This document shows, piece by piece, positions 45,241 through 57,474 of a DNA stretch of 64,000 nucleotides (position 1 is the stretch's first letter; the number at the start of each line of letters is the position of its first letter). The position numbers and the translations under genes were made by a program. Under the pieces are notes generated by a model, which saw only the letters and a program-made list of their open reading frames with translations, was not told the DNA's origin and did not search any database. The DNA is from Isoetes taiwanensis. Lineage: Eukaryota > Streptophyta > Lycopodiopsida > Isoetales > Isoetaceae. The stretch spans positions 7,540,009 to 7,604,008 of the forward strand of contig JAJEKV010000023.1 in the NCBI GenBank assembly GCA_021234155.1, read 5' to 3'.

Positions 45241-46047
45241 GCTTTAAAGTTGTATGTCAAAGATAGTGAAATATAGAGGATCTTTGCCTTGAGCCTTAAA
45301 GTTATAGTCATAGATAGATAGTGAAACATAAATAAAGCACCAGTTTCATGAATAGATAAAGAAAAACTTGGTCAATGCACATTGTATAAAATAAGATCCT
45401 CAAGGAAAAGGAAAACCAAAATTTGTACGTGGTATTAATCCAACCACATAAGTTTGATGGTACGGCATATCCTCTATTCATAGTTTATTGTTGTTTTTTT
45501 AAAGGAAACCTTAGGTGGTACTTGTATATGTTCTAGCCAAGGACAATATAGAAAGAAAAGAACATTTATATGTTTATTTGCAGATAAGATGTACACACTA
45601 TCACCAACATTCTGTCATATATAGCATGTTATTTTATAGTTATGAATACCTTATTTCTTTATCTTGTGCTTTAAAGTTGTATGCCAAAGATAGTGAAATA
45701 TAGGATCTTTGCCTTGGGAATTATAGTCATAGATATTGAAACGTAATCACTATCACTAATAGATTGAGAAAACTTGGTCACTATACATTGTATAATATAA
45801 GAGAGATGGATGGATAAATAAAAAAAACCACAAAAAGGAACTTGTAGGTGGTATTAGCCCAACCACATAAGTTTGATGGTGTGAACATATGCGTTATACA
45901 TAGTTTATTCTCGTTCTTTAAAGGATGTGGGGACGATGTCCACTTCATTACCCTTGACTTTACCAAGTTCCAAACTTAGGTGTTACTTATATGCACACTA
46001 GCACCAAGAGTCTATCATATATAGCATGTCATTTTCCTATTATGAGT
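45241..46047 (+). repeat. diverged ~420-bp direct repeat, two copies
   Basis: GCTTTAAAGTTGTATG at 45241 and 45668 is followed in the same order by GATCTTTGCCTTG, CCAACCACATAAGTTTGATGG and CATATATAGCATGT blocks. The copies are clearly diverged, so the duplication is old. Confidence 0.75.
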
Positions 46048-46825
46048 ACACCAAGTTTCAAGGAGGTGGGAAATTGAGGAAAAAAAAAAGTAACGATGCA
46101 AAGAATCATTTGTTATGTGTTTAGAATGATCTTAAGGTCTGTGAAAGTGCGCTTTTGGATAACTCAATGATTACTCCTGCTATGTCAAATTGTATTCATT
46201 CAGGATCTAATTAACGAATAAATAATATAGTTGCATTTCCACAGCACAACTGAATACTGCCCAATCCATAATATCATATTTTGCACGCGCCTTAGCATGC
46301 ATAAACATGCATGATTTCAAAGATATGTTTTTAGGCGGTTTCATGCATTTGTGGCCTTAAACATCCATTAGTGTTATAAACATAACCAGAAAGTACGACT
46401 TTTATAAAGCAACTTGCCTTATTTGTTAATGGGATGAATGAATCTACACTATGGATTTGGGTGGAGTGGTCATTTTACTAAGAGTGGGTTGTCTTCTCAA
46501 CTCTTAGATTGCTGGCATTGAGGGCAGACAAACAATAGTAAGATACACGAGTCTATTTTTTTTAGCATGTCAATGTAAAACCTTATTCACGTGAAGTGTG
46601 TTGTCACTACATGAGATTATATCCCGATTATACTCTACCACATCTCAAAGTTGAACCTTATTCAATGTTGAGCGAAGGACAAAATGTCTTTAGAATCAAA
46701 TTCTTTGCAAGTGGAAATTTCTATACGATTTGGAGTCTGGTAACCACAAACATAGAGCCCAAGAACTATTTGCAGTCCAAATTATGCCAAGAGTAATTCT
46801 CCATGATCATATGTTCGTGAATATT
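46048..46825. other. no gene seen
   Basis: AT-rich DNA with one 66-codon ORF (46596-46796) lacking recognisable features. Confidence 0.45.
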
Positions 46826-47374
46826 ATGTACATATCCATAGCATATTTCGTACATAATCTGTACGTATGTTGTACTACTTTGGTACATATTCCATACAAC
46901 TAAACCATTGAAAAGGGTGTCTAATATTTTTGGAAATCAAACCATTGAGTTAAGCACCCCCAAACACAAAAAAAAAGGACCCCCTAGTTGTTTTTGCTGA
47001 TATTCGTATATGGCATCCACGGTAGGCTCGGACCGTTGGATGTCGGTTCCGGGTGATCTGGCCAATGTTAAGTGCGACTCGTTTTTTAGCAAGTTTTAGT
47101 TAACTAATAGTTTCAAATACGGAATTAAACTAATGGTTGTGAAGCGCATTATATGTAAGTATGGGCGTATAGGTTTTGGGATCCTCGCCAACCACTGGAC
47201 GCCCTATACAAATATCAGCAAAAATAACTAGGGGGTCTGGGGAGTTTAACTTAATGGTTTAATTTCCAAAGATATTAGACACCCTTTTCAATGGTTTTAG
47301 CTGTACGAAATATGTACCAAAGTAGTACAACATATATACGGATTATGTACAGAATATGCCATGGATGTTTACAG
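46826..47374. mobile_element. ~550-bp foldback element / MITE
   Basis: Left arm 46826-47032 and right arm 47183-47374 are inverted copies. TTGTACTACTTTGGTACATA, CATTGAAAAGGGTGTCTAAT and GACCCCCTAGTT in the left arm match the reverse complement of the right arm. Arms are about 200 bp, roughly 85% alike by eye, with a ~150-bp unpaired centre. No ORF. The TSD is unclear. Confidence 0.8.
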
Positions 47375-47834
47375 AATTTTTTTTCGGCCCCCTAGGGGTT
47401 GTTAGGTTTGCATGCATTGTACCCTGCAATTAAAATACTAAGAACACAACAAAGAAGATATTTAAGGAACACCAATGTGAATTTGTATATGACTTCTTTT
47501 GAGAAGCACATGGTTTGGTAGAGAAATGACATTGACTGAGCCATCCCAAAAGCTTTAAGTGAGCACATATCAATCAACATATATTAGTATAATCATACAG
47601 CCATGCACAATTACCTGGAAATAAACAAATAGTTTAAGCGTGTTATATGTTGAATCAGATCCAATGAGAATGTTGAAGTCCCCTGTATGCATTTGGGTAG
47701 AACAAGGCCTGCTTAAGATGACCTCACAAATAACCCACAACCAAATTTTGAAGAAAACTCAAAACTATGTAGAAATCGAGCTCCAGATTCAAGAAAGAAA
47801 ATATATAAAAAAAACAGAGATGAAAAGGGCAAAT

Positions 47835-47972
47835 CTACTTGGGCATCTGCAAATCATCTCTGGCCCCAATCTGATGGCCTTCTTTGGCTTGAACTGCACC
47901 TTCATCAAAGGGATCCACATTGTACAATGGAACCAACACCCAAACCTCCTTTGCGTCTTCAAATCCGGCTCC
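47835..47972 (-). pseudogene. possible exon remnant
   Basis: A minus-strand frame without ATG reads GFEDAKEVWVLVPLYNVDP through DDLQMPK to TAG. It is protein-like but short, unrecognised, and overlapped by longer ORFs in other frames. Confidence 0.15.
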
Positions 47973-48639
47973 ATTAATTCTTTAAAACCTGTTTCAGTTG
48001 GGTAAAAAATCCATAGATGGGCAAAGAACCTCCAAAGCATGCCAAGCATAGCCTCGAAAGGCAATTTGTTCATCTTGTTATAAGGCTATGAAGGATGGAC
48101 TAAGGACCAACATAGGGAAGGCTTTACAACAAAACCCTAAAGTATGCTTTCTCGTTGTCTGCATGTGAAGCACAAGGAAATACCATAATACAACAAAACA
48201 AATATATACATAGGTGAGACCTTAATGTAGAAAAATACTAGGACGCAGAAAATGATGCTTACGATCTATAAATAGATAGTATATATCAACAACTAAATAC
48301 ATGCCCAAAATCGTATAAAAACCATTGTGAAAAAGCCGTATAAATATACGTTTTGTACGACGAACCATTTATGATATTTATGTGGTTAGCATAGGGCTTC
48401 TGTGTAGAATATTCGAATAATGAGTAGACAATTCGTGTAAAATTAGAAATTGTGGCTTGACCATTGTTTTAAAAACTTATCCTTGCAATGACGATTGTCA
48501 CACCAATTTGCGAACTTGATAGCATCCTGTAAGTTTGGAGGATCATCAATGATCAATTAGTAGAACTTGACATCATCCTGGAGGCCTCTTTGAAGACAAT
48601 CTCAAAGATCAATATCATTCCAAAGAGTGTTATGCTGTT
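47973..48639. other. no gene seen
   Basis: Intergenic AT-rich sequence with no supported coding region. Confidence 0.4.
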
Positions 48640-49450
48640 TATTAGGCAATATCATTTAAAAGAGTGGTATAAATATGTATATTTTAGGCCACATTACTAT
48701 ACGAATCTACCCTAGTAGGCTTGTATACCTTAGTGTGAGTAGGGGATCATGGCTAAAGCTATTTATATAATTTTGCCGACCTTAGGATGGAACCATTTCC
48801 ATATGGCACATTCTATTGGCCACCCGCCACACGGACGCCACAGGGCATGACATGGCAACCCTAACCTACCTATGGCCTAACCATAATCCCAGACCACTTT
48901 TTGAGCTCCTACAATCTTGGAACCCTGTTCGCGCTCAAAACTCCGTTTTGAGAATCGTCTGCTACAGCACAGCATAGCTCAGTAGCTCTAGAAGCATGTA
49001 CTTGACAGAGGGAGTGGAAGCTAATTCGAGTCACTTGCAGAGCCATGGAGATGTCAAAAGCGGATGGAAGTTCCTCTAGAGCAGGTATTTAGAGTAGTTT
49101 CCTTAGTAGATCATCTGGAAGTTAGGTTTTCAGATGAGTTAGTATTTTGTATCTCTAGTAGAGCTCTCCTAGAACCCTCAATTTGGATCTTGAACCCTAA
49201 TCAATGAATCCTAACTACAAGTTAGATGCATGTGATTAGGATTAGATGTTATTCTCATTTATTATCATGTTATATGAATATATGGCGTTGGTTGATCATG
49301 TTTGCTTCTCTTGTATTGGAAAGGGGGTAGAGACCTAGTAGCCTTGTTTAGATGATGCTTCTAGTTTAGACCCTTTAGTTCCTATTATATGTGGCCTGTG
49401 CATAGATCCCACTGGAATATACAGGCTAGGAAGTGATTGAGCACCACACA
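48640..49450 (+). repeat. gypsy-2 5' LTR, approximate
   Basis: 48660-48870 aligns with 61012-61218 in the 3' LTR. The rest lacks a surviving partner, so the end is a guess. No clean primer-binding site is seen. Confidence 0.45.
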
Positions 49451-49818
49451 ACGGAGTTAGTGGCAAGATAGAGGGAGTCCCTATGGAGCGGGGCTACTGG
49501 AAACTTGGAGCGAGCTAGGCTTATAGCCGGTCACTTCGAGAGGGCCGGGTATGAGTCCAACACTTCCTGGGTCGATGATGTCACCCTAACCATCAAGAGT
49601 TGGAGGTGTTGGTCTGCTCTTGTTTTGGGGAGTTCGGTCGGGTAAGGACGCGTATTGCCACGATCCTCTAGCTGCCCATCAAGCCATTGGCTTCAGGGAA
49701 GGGGAGATGCTCCCAAATTATAGCTTGAACCTCTCCTTTGCCCTTGTAAGGCGAATTCTAGGCTAATCTCTGAAGCTGTCATAGAGTGCACACCGAACAA
49801 ACAATCTGCGAGATCGAC

Positions 49819-50035
49819 TCAAAGGTGCCGCGAATAGACACAATCGACCATCAATGGATGCAAGAGCCTCGAAAAGGCTACCATTAAAGAAGCCAAGTTG
49901 TTGGGAGGACCATACATGCAGTCGAATATCAAGCCTCCATCGCCTCGAGCCGACTCTTCAAAGAGGATCCACCATGGGCAAACTCCAAACATAGTCGAGC
50001 TTTTCGAGAGATTTGGCACTTCTAACAGTGCATGA
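49819..50035 (+). pseudogene. gypsy-2 gag remnant
   Basis: An open stretch KSLEKATIKEAKLLGGPYMQ through VELFERFGTSNSA ends at TGA near 50033. Location between LTR and protease suggests gag; the similarity is too weak for a domain call. Confidence 0.3.
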
Positions 50036-50279
50036 ATCTGTTAATTCGAAAGCCCCCTTTTGAACGCCTACTAAGAAAGGTGATGGAGGATTTCAAGACT
50101 AATTATTGCATCAGCCCGATGATGGTATGACTTGTCAAGAAGCACCTGAAGCAGAGCTCTTTGAGAAGCGGCTCTTTGAGAAGTCGAACCTCTACGCCAT
50201 CCACGCCAAGTGGGTAATGGTCATGCCCAAAGACATGAATTTGGCGAGGAGGATCCAGAAGAATAAAATTTAGGATTTT

Positions 50280-51560
50280 TTTGTAAAACTTTTTTTTGAA
50301 TTAGCTATATATGAAACTTTTGGTTTAATGTAAGCATGATTAAAATTTGAGTTATTTGAGTAAAAATAAGTCAAAATTGGGTGACTTGGGTCACTCTGCG
50401 CCTGAAGGCCTTCTAACAATCTCGGAGACCCTTTCCGCGCAAAGTATCCCGGTTAGCCCAAAATCTTGCTTAAATGTGTTAGATCAATGAGATATAAGTT
50501 GCTAAATCATCTAGAACTAACTAAATTATGCATGCTAGCATCTTATATTAACCTAAACTATGCATGCTAGCATCTTAAGACCAAAGTTCGACCAATATGG
50601 ACCCACCTAGGTCACTCCACACCTGGAGGCCTTCCCACATTCTTGGAGATCCCCTCCGCACGAAGTAACCCAAGTCGATCGAAATCTAGATGTAATTGAC
50701 ATAAAAGTAAAAAGGAAAAATTCTAGATCGAGTGGAATGAGGCTAGTCATACATGTTAGCATAAAAAATTCTTGAAGTCAAACTTGCCTAGAGGGAGATC
50801 AGGTCCACCTGGATCAAAATGTGTCAAGGGCCTTTCCAAGAAGCTTAAAAGCCTCAAATGAAGAAATTCTTGAAGTCAAACTTACCTTGGGAGATCAGGT
50901 CCACTCGGGTCAGAACGCGCCAAGGGCTTTTCTAAGAAGCTTGAAAGCCTCAAATGCGCGGATTGACTCAAATCATGAGCCTTTGACTATTTTTTAATCC
51001 AAAAGAAGTGCAAAATAAGTAATTTAGCCCAATACACCAAGTATGGCCATAAGCATAAGTCTCCATACCACCTCATGATAGTAAATAGGTGCCATTTTCA
51101 GCTCTCATTAAAGTGTCAAATGCCAAGAGGATTGTGACGTTCCAGTATAACATACGATATGAATACGTATATTATACTGACACGTCACTAGTACATGTCG
51201 ACTCAGACGACATGTACACGGCGACCGTAAAGGGTAGTTATAAGGTATCTCAAAACTAGTATTTTTGGGTGATTAAGTAAACGATTCGCATAATTTTTGT
51301 TGGAATTTGTGATCTATTGTCTACCCACCTAAGAAAATAGAGCCAAAATGTTCAACTAAGAATCTTTTTCAATTAGAACTTGATAGGTCTAATGCATGTT
51401 TGCGTTGCATTGTTCTTGTTCTCGACACGCTATCCAAGAAAATTGGAAGAAAAGCTTGGATGCACACTAATAGACAAAAATTTCAATTATGGCCAGTTTT
51501 CGGGTCGGGGTGCTTCTTTTTGTGTAAATTAACAGGGTTCCGAAAAAAAATGGGAATGGA
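50280..51560. other. non-coding interior of gypsy-2 with short repeats
   Basis: A ~97-bp direct repeat (AATTCTTGAAGTCAAACTT..GAAAGCCTCAAATG) occurs at about 50768-50862 and 50863-50960. A diverged pair around GGTCACTC..GGAGGCCTTC lies at 50390 and 50610. At 51134 TGTGACGTTCC resembles the LTR start at 60985, and ACATGTCGACT/GACGACATGT nearby is near-palindromic. No gene seen. Confidence 0.5.
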
Positions 51561-51589
51561 ATGAGTCCCACTTTAATTAAATACGACTT

Positions 51590-51844
51590 TCAACAGTTAT
51601 TTCAGCCGAGTGTATTAGAGATGATAAATCCTATGTAGTGCTTATAGATACAGGCAACTCCCACAAGGTTGGCAGCATTGCTAAAGACTAAGATTCTTAA
51701 GTCTAAACCGAGACCAGTCGGCATGGCAAGTGGGGCAATCTGCCACATTAAAGGAAGAGAGTCAGCTTCGATATAGATTTAAGTGGAATCAACCTAAGCA
51801 TGGGAGCAGAAGTCATAGATAACGAGAAGTATGGTCTTATAGTG
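51590..51844 (+). pseudogene. gypsy-2 protease, part before the copia insertion
   Basis: The frame reads SYVVLIDTGNSHKVGSI, with the IDTG aspartic protease motif near 51645. It is interrupted by stops, then open again as DNEKYGLI up to the TSD TAGTG (51840-51844). The frame resumes after the second TSD copy at 57475. Confidence 0.6.
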
Positions 51845-52501
51845 TGTTAAAATACAGTTGTCATGTGATATTATATTTTTGCCATATCTAATCTATGAGA
51901 AGCAGTGGCAGTAGATTAGAATGTGCATGAGTCATATAAAGTGCTGACCTATGAGAAGCAGTGGCAGTAGGTCAACTTTTAAGGTAAAAGTCAAAGGTGG
52001 CGGGCTAGTGGTACCCGGGTGTTGCTAGGCTCGCTAGAAATCATCAGACACCCCCTGCCCGCCACTTAGGGTTTGGGTTGACTAGTCAAAGTCAAAGTCA
52101 ACTAGGGCCGAAATTTAAGGAGAGCAAGTCTATCTACTCCGAATTTTTAGGCAAGTTGATAAACCTTCTAGATAAAGGAGATGCACAATTGGACAAGTGG
52201 ACGAATTGAGATTGGAAAGCTGCAGCAGGGTGACTATAAGACAAGGGGATGAGTGACCACATTTTGGCTCCTCTTGCAAGCGCCAGAATTGGGAGGTTGC
52301 GACTATACACAGGGGGAACGATGCTGGAATTTGATGAATAGATTGAGCAGATTCTAATTGTATTCAATGGTTTATTGACTATGTGGTTTAATGACCATTG
52401 AAAGATATTGTGTTGAATGACCTTAGAATAAATTGAAGTTGAATGAATTGCTGTGACAATCTTCTTGAAAGTTAAAGCTTGTAGTGCAATAAAAATCATC
52501 A
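51845..52501 (+). repeat. copia 5' LTR
   Basis: TG..CA ends. GAGAAGCAGTGGCAGTAG occurs twice (51897-51915 and 51952-51970), and a TCAAAGTCAAAGTCAA run near 52087 accounts for the length difference from the 3' LTR. Confidence 0.95.
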
Positions 52502-52502
52502 T

Positions 52503-52514
52503 TGGTATCAGAGC
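52503..52514 (+). other. copia primer-binding site
   Basis: TGGTATCAGAGC, the classic plant copia primer site complementary to the initiator Met tRNA 3' end. Confidence 0.93.
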
Positions 52515-52537
52515 TAACTAGTTCCTGTCCTGTGATA

Positions 52538-55500
52538 ATGACAACCAGATTCGGGGCAAATCTATTGAACTCTATTGAAGTGTTTAAAGGAGATGGAGGA
52601 TTTCAAATTTGGAAGGAAGGTATTAGAGCTGTACTAGAATTTGAGAAGTTATGGTATCTATTTGAGGGCAGCTCCACACATACTGTAAGTGCAGGGGCAT
52701 CTAGCTCAGGAGTATCTAGTCCTGCTGCAAGCTCAAGCACTAAAACTGATGGTGACTCTGCAGCTGAAGGTGCAACTGGTAAAGGGGGAAGTCCTCCAAG
52801 TGCAGGTGATGATGCAAAGATTATGGAAGCTCAAGCCATAATCATGTGTAAAGTAGGAACTGCCTTAAAGTTGAAACTTCGAGGCATGAAGCCAAAGGAG
52901 ATGTGGGATTATCTCATAAAGCATTATGAACAAAAAAGCTCTTCACAAATAGACATGTTGGAAAAGGAGCTAAGAAAGATGAAGTTGTCTGAAAAAGATA
53001 ATTTAACTGACTTCCTAGAAAGATTTGATTCTGTTATTGCAGATCTTGAGGGAGCTGGGAATATATTAAATGACCAATACCAGATATTGGCATTGGCAAG
53101 GTCTGTGTCTCATAATCATCAGCTGGCAACTCTGCTCAGGAATGTAGCTACATCCAAAGAACATGCTATCAGGATGATTCGTACAGAGTTCGAGCAGACT
53201 AGAGGGAGCCAGGAGGAAGATGAACATTCAACTGAAGTGTTATATACAGGCAAGTCCAAAAAAGGGAGTTTTGTTAAATTTCAAAAGGAAAAACTAGGAC
53301 CCTGCTATTCTTGTAATCAATATGGTCATTTGAGGAGTGAATGTTCAAATAGTAGTGTAAAAGAATTTAGATGCTTTAATTGTGAGGGCAAAGGTCATTT
53401 TGCCTCAGACTGTCCAAGTCCTAAAAAGGGAAGGGGAAGAGGAAGATCTGGTGGAAACAGAGGTGGCAGAGGTGGTAGAGGAAGGGGAAGCTTCAGAGGT
53501 GGTGCAAGCATCAATGTAATAGAAAAACAAGCCAGCAGTGAAGGTGAATCAGAAGATGATACTGTGGAGGTAAGAAAACATTTGACTTGTAATGTTTCGT
53601 TGCCTTCAAGAAAGGATAATAACAAGTTTGTTGTAATAGATTCAGGAGCAGAGAAAAGTGTGATGTGTGATCTGCATTTGCTTAAAGACTGGCAGAAGAA
53701 AGAAGGACATGTCCAACTTGGAGATGGAGGCATTAAGGAAATAGAAGATTCTGGAGTGTTAGAACTGTTTGATTTGAATGGAAAAATTGTCAAATTGAGA
53801 GAAGTTTTGTGTGTGCCTAGCCTAGTGAGAAATCTTATATCTGTTTGTCAACTGGTAGATTTGGGATACAAAGTATTGTTTGAGCAACTTCAATGTAAAG
53901 TGTTTTTTGATGGTGAATTGAAGTTTATTGGAAAACGTGTTGGGAATCTATTTGGACTTGATATTGAGCATCTTCCTGAAATAAATGTTGTTGAATATCC
54001 AGATCTGAAACTATGGCATAACAGACTTTGCCATACAAATTCTACCATTATAGAAGCACTTGGAAAGAAGGGGCTAATCTCTGCTAAACCAGTAGAAGGA
54101 AAATTTATGTGTGGTGGTTGTCAATTAGGGAAGCAATCAAGACTACCATTCAGAAAGTCAAATAAAAGGGCAAAGGGCATTTTGGACTTAATACACACAG
54201 ATTTATGTGGTCCAATAAATATTACAAGTTTGAGTGGACACAAATATTTTATGAGCTTCATAGATGATTTTAGCAGAAGAACTAAATGCTATTTATTGAA
54301 AACAAAGGATCAAGCATTTGATGCCTTGAAATTGTTTGCTGCTGAATCAGAGGTGGAAACAGGAAGGAAGATAAAATGTATAAGGTCTGATAGGGGAGGT
54401 GAGTTTAGAGCTTTTTGTGCAAATAGAGGAATTAAGAGACAACTAACGTGTAGGTATTCACCACAACAAAATGGAGTTGCAGAAAGGAAGAACAGGACAT
54501 TGCTTGATGCTGTAAGATCCATGCTAAAATATTCAGGACTTCCAAATTTTCTCTGGGATGAAGCTATTAAAACAGCAGTGTATGTACAAAATCTGCTGCC
54601 ATCTTCAAGCATAAAAGGAGCCATACCAGATATGCTGTGGACAGGTAAGTGTCCAACCTATGAAAATTTAAAGGCTTATGGATGTTTGTGTTTTGTGCAT
54701 GTTCCAGAAGAGTTAAGGAAAAAATTAGATGATAGAGCCTACATAGCATATCTCGTAGGGTATGACTCAAATTCTAAGGCATTCAGATTATATGATCCTG
54801 CAAGAAGGAAAATCATAATTAGTAGAGATGTTGTTTTCAATGAGAAAGAATTCTATAGGAAGATCCCTAAGATAAATTCAGAAGATATGTCTGAATGCAA
54901 AAAAGAAGAAGAGTTGAAAGAGTTGACAGAAATAAAACAAAACCTAAATGAGAAGGAGGAGAGAATTAAAGATCAGATGGATATGAGTGACTCTGATAAT
55001 GAGTCTGAAATAGCCCTAGAGCCAGAGCCAGAAATTGAACCTAGGATGAATCAAAGCATTGAAATGGAAGAGGAAGAAGTTATTAAGCCAGACAAACCCA
55101 AAAGGAAAGCAAAGAGGACAGAAGCTCAAGTATTAGCAGATGAAGCCAAACATGATGTGGAACTGCATGGCAGAACTGAGGTGGCAAAAAGCAAAAGATT
55201 GAAGCCAATTAAAGGTGAGATTCATACAGTATTTGACATACTAGTACTTGAATCTGATAAAGTACCTCAAAGTTATAATGAAGCCATAAGTGACATTAAT
55301 GCAAAACACTGGAGACATGCAATGGAAGAAGAAATGAAGGCTTTTAAAAGAACAGGTACATACACTGTAGTAGATATGCCCTTGGACAAAAATATAGTTG
55401 GAAATAAGTGGATATATCGAATAAAACCTGGAGTAGATGGAAAAACAAAGAAATTTAAAGCCAGGCTTGTTGCACAAGGGTTTACACAGAAAAAGGGTGA

Positions 55501-56834
55501 AGACTTTGATGAAACTTTTTCACCTTTAGTCAAGATAAACAGTTTAAGAATGCTTCTGGCCATTGCTAATGCATGTAGTTTTGAAATACATCACATGGAT
55601 GTGAGCACAGCATTTTTAAATGCCAAATTGGAAGAAGAAATTTATCCAAAAACCGCAAAGGGGCTTTGATGAAGAAAAAGGGAAAGTTTGGAAACTAAAT
55701 AGAGCAGTGTATGGCCTCAAACAGTCTCCTAGAGAATGGTACAAATGCATGGATGGATATTTGTTAGAACAAGGTTTCAAAAAACTTAATGGTGATGGGA
55801 ATCTATATAGATTTAATCTGGGAGATGAATGGTGTATCATTGCATTGTATGTTGATGACAATATTATGGTGGCTAAAAGCAATAGAGTATTAAACCATTG
55901 TAAAGAAATTCTAAAGAGAAGATTCCAGATGACTGATCTGGGTGAATTAAAGAGATTTCTTGGGATTGATGTATACAGAAACAGGGATCAGAAAATACTT
56001 GTCTTAAGTCAGCAAGGTCACATCCAAAATATGTTGAAGAGATTTCATATGGAAAATTGCAATGTGGCAGCCAACCCCATGGTACCTGGTCACAAAATAT
56101 CTAGTGAAATGTGTCCAAGAACTGAAAAGGAAAGTATACAAATGGAAAGGGTACCCTATAGGAGTTTGATTGGATGTCTGTCATATGTAGCCAACTGTAC
56201 TCGACCGGATATTGCATTTGCAGTCAATATACTTAGTAGATACAATAACAATCCTGGGAAAGCACATTGGAATGCAGCCAAAAGGATTTTGAAGTATTTG
56301 AAAGGTACAGTACAATTTGGCATATTATTCAATGATACTAACTTGCAATTGCAAGCCTATTGTGATGCTGACTGGGCAGGAGACCTGGACAAACGGAAAT
56401 CCACTTCAGGATATGTTGTATTGTTAGGTGGAGCTCCAATTGCATGGAAATGCAAAAAGCAATCTAGCATTGCACTTTCTAGTGCTGAGGCTGAATATAA
56501 CTCAGCATCATTGGTGACAAAGGAGTTAGTTTGGGAAAGAAGACTTATGAAAGAGTTAGGTTTTACACAAACAGGACCAACAGTTATATATTGTGACAAT
56601 ACCAGCTGCATTGCCATGACAAAAAACCCAGTTCTACATGAAAGATCAAAACATATTGAATTAGAAGTACATTTTATTAGAGATATGGTGAAGAAAAACC
56701 AAGTACATCTAACTTATGTCAGCACAGTAGATCAAATGGCAGATATTCTTACAAAGGCCCTGCCAGTTTCAAGATTTCAGCAAATAAGGGCATTGTTACA
56801 ATGCAGTCAATATCACATGAAGGGGGAATGTTAA
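52538..56834 (+). pseudogene. copia gag-pol polyprotein, one frameshift
   Basis: The first ATG after the primer site is at 52538 (MTTRFGANLLNSIEVFKGDG). Gag has a UBN2-like part and two CCHC knuckles (CYSCNQYGHLRSEC, CFNCEGKGHFASDC; 53300-53415), then a Gly/Arg-rich stretch. Protease has VIDSGAEKSVMC (53635-53670). Integrase has the HHCC finger (54018-54130), DLCGP, SDRGGEF and an ERKNRT-region Glu (54200-54500). RT carries ALYVDDNIMVA (55843-55875). RNase H has YCDADWAGD and SSAEAEY (56357-56505). The frame shifts between about 55640 and 55665 in RT, where an A-run suggests a single-base change. The second part (55620-56834) then runs to TAA inside the 3' LTR. At ~1,430 codons it is full length for the family. 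Everything else looks functional, so the lesion is recent or a sequence error. Confidence 0.93.
56820..56828 (+). other. copia polypurine tract
   Basis: AAGGGGGAA adjoining the 3' LTR, the usual plus-strand primer. Confidence 0.85.
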
Positions 56835-57474
56835 AATACAGTTGTCATGTGATATTATATTTTTGCCATATCTAATCTATGAGAAGCAGTGGCAGTAGAT
56901 TAGAATGTGCATGAGTCATATAAAGTGCTGACCTATGAGAAGCAGTGGCAGTAGGTCAACTTTTAAGGTAAAAGTCAAAGGTGGCGGGCTAGTGGTACCC
57001 GGGTGTTGCTAGGCTCGCTAGAAATCATCAGACACCCCCTGCCCGCCACTTAGGGTTTTGGTTGACTAGTCAAAGTAGGGCCGAAATTTAAGGACAGCAA
57101 GTCTATCTACTCCGAATTTTTAGGCAAGTTGATAAACCTTCTAGATAGAGGAGATGCACAATTGGACAAGTGGACGAATTGAGATTGGAAAGCTGCAGCT
57201 GGGTGACTATAAGACAAGGGGATGAGTGACCACATCTTGGCTCCTCTTGCAAGCGCCAGAATTGGGAGGTTGCGACTATACACAGGGGGAACGATGCTGG
57301 AATTGAATGAATAGATTGAGCTGATTCTAATTGTATTCAATGGTTTATTGACTATGTGGTTTAATGACCATTGAAAGATATTATGTTGAATGACCTTAGA
57401 ATAAATTGAAGTTGAATGAATTGATGTGACAATCTTCTTGAAAGTTAAAGCTTGTAGTGCAATAAAAATCATCA
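56829..57474 (+). repeat. copia 3' LTR
   Basis: Nearly identical to the 5' LTR, 11 bp shorter, followed by TSD TAGTG at 57475-57479. Confidence 0.95.

Larger units (their letters stand above)
51845..57474 (+). mobile_element. Ty1/copia retrotransposon, nearly intact
   Basis: LTRs at 51845-52501 (657 bp) and 56829-57474 (646 bp) begin TGTTAAAATAC and end AATCATCA. A 5-bp TSD TAGTG lies at 51840-51844 and 57475-57479. The primer site TGGTATCAGAGC (initiator Met tRNA) follows the 5' LTR by one base, and a polypurine tract AAGGGGGAA directly precedes the 3' LTR. One gag-pol frame fills the interior with a single frameshift. LTRs differ by an 11-bp indel and few substitutions, so the insertion is recent relative to its gypsy-2 host. 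Confidence 0.96.

Noticed and set aside
47640-48005. 121-codon plus-strand ORF
   Set aside because: Low-complexity composition, no domain, and overlapping open frames on the other strand; no splice or promoter support.
52134-52502. 122-codon minus-strand ORF in the copia 5' LTR (and a larger one in the 3' LTR at 57107-57655)
   Set aside because: It lies wholly in LTR sequence, occurs in both LTRs, and has no domain; a shadow of repeat sequence.
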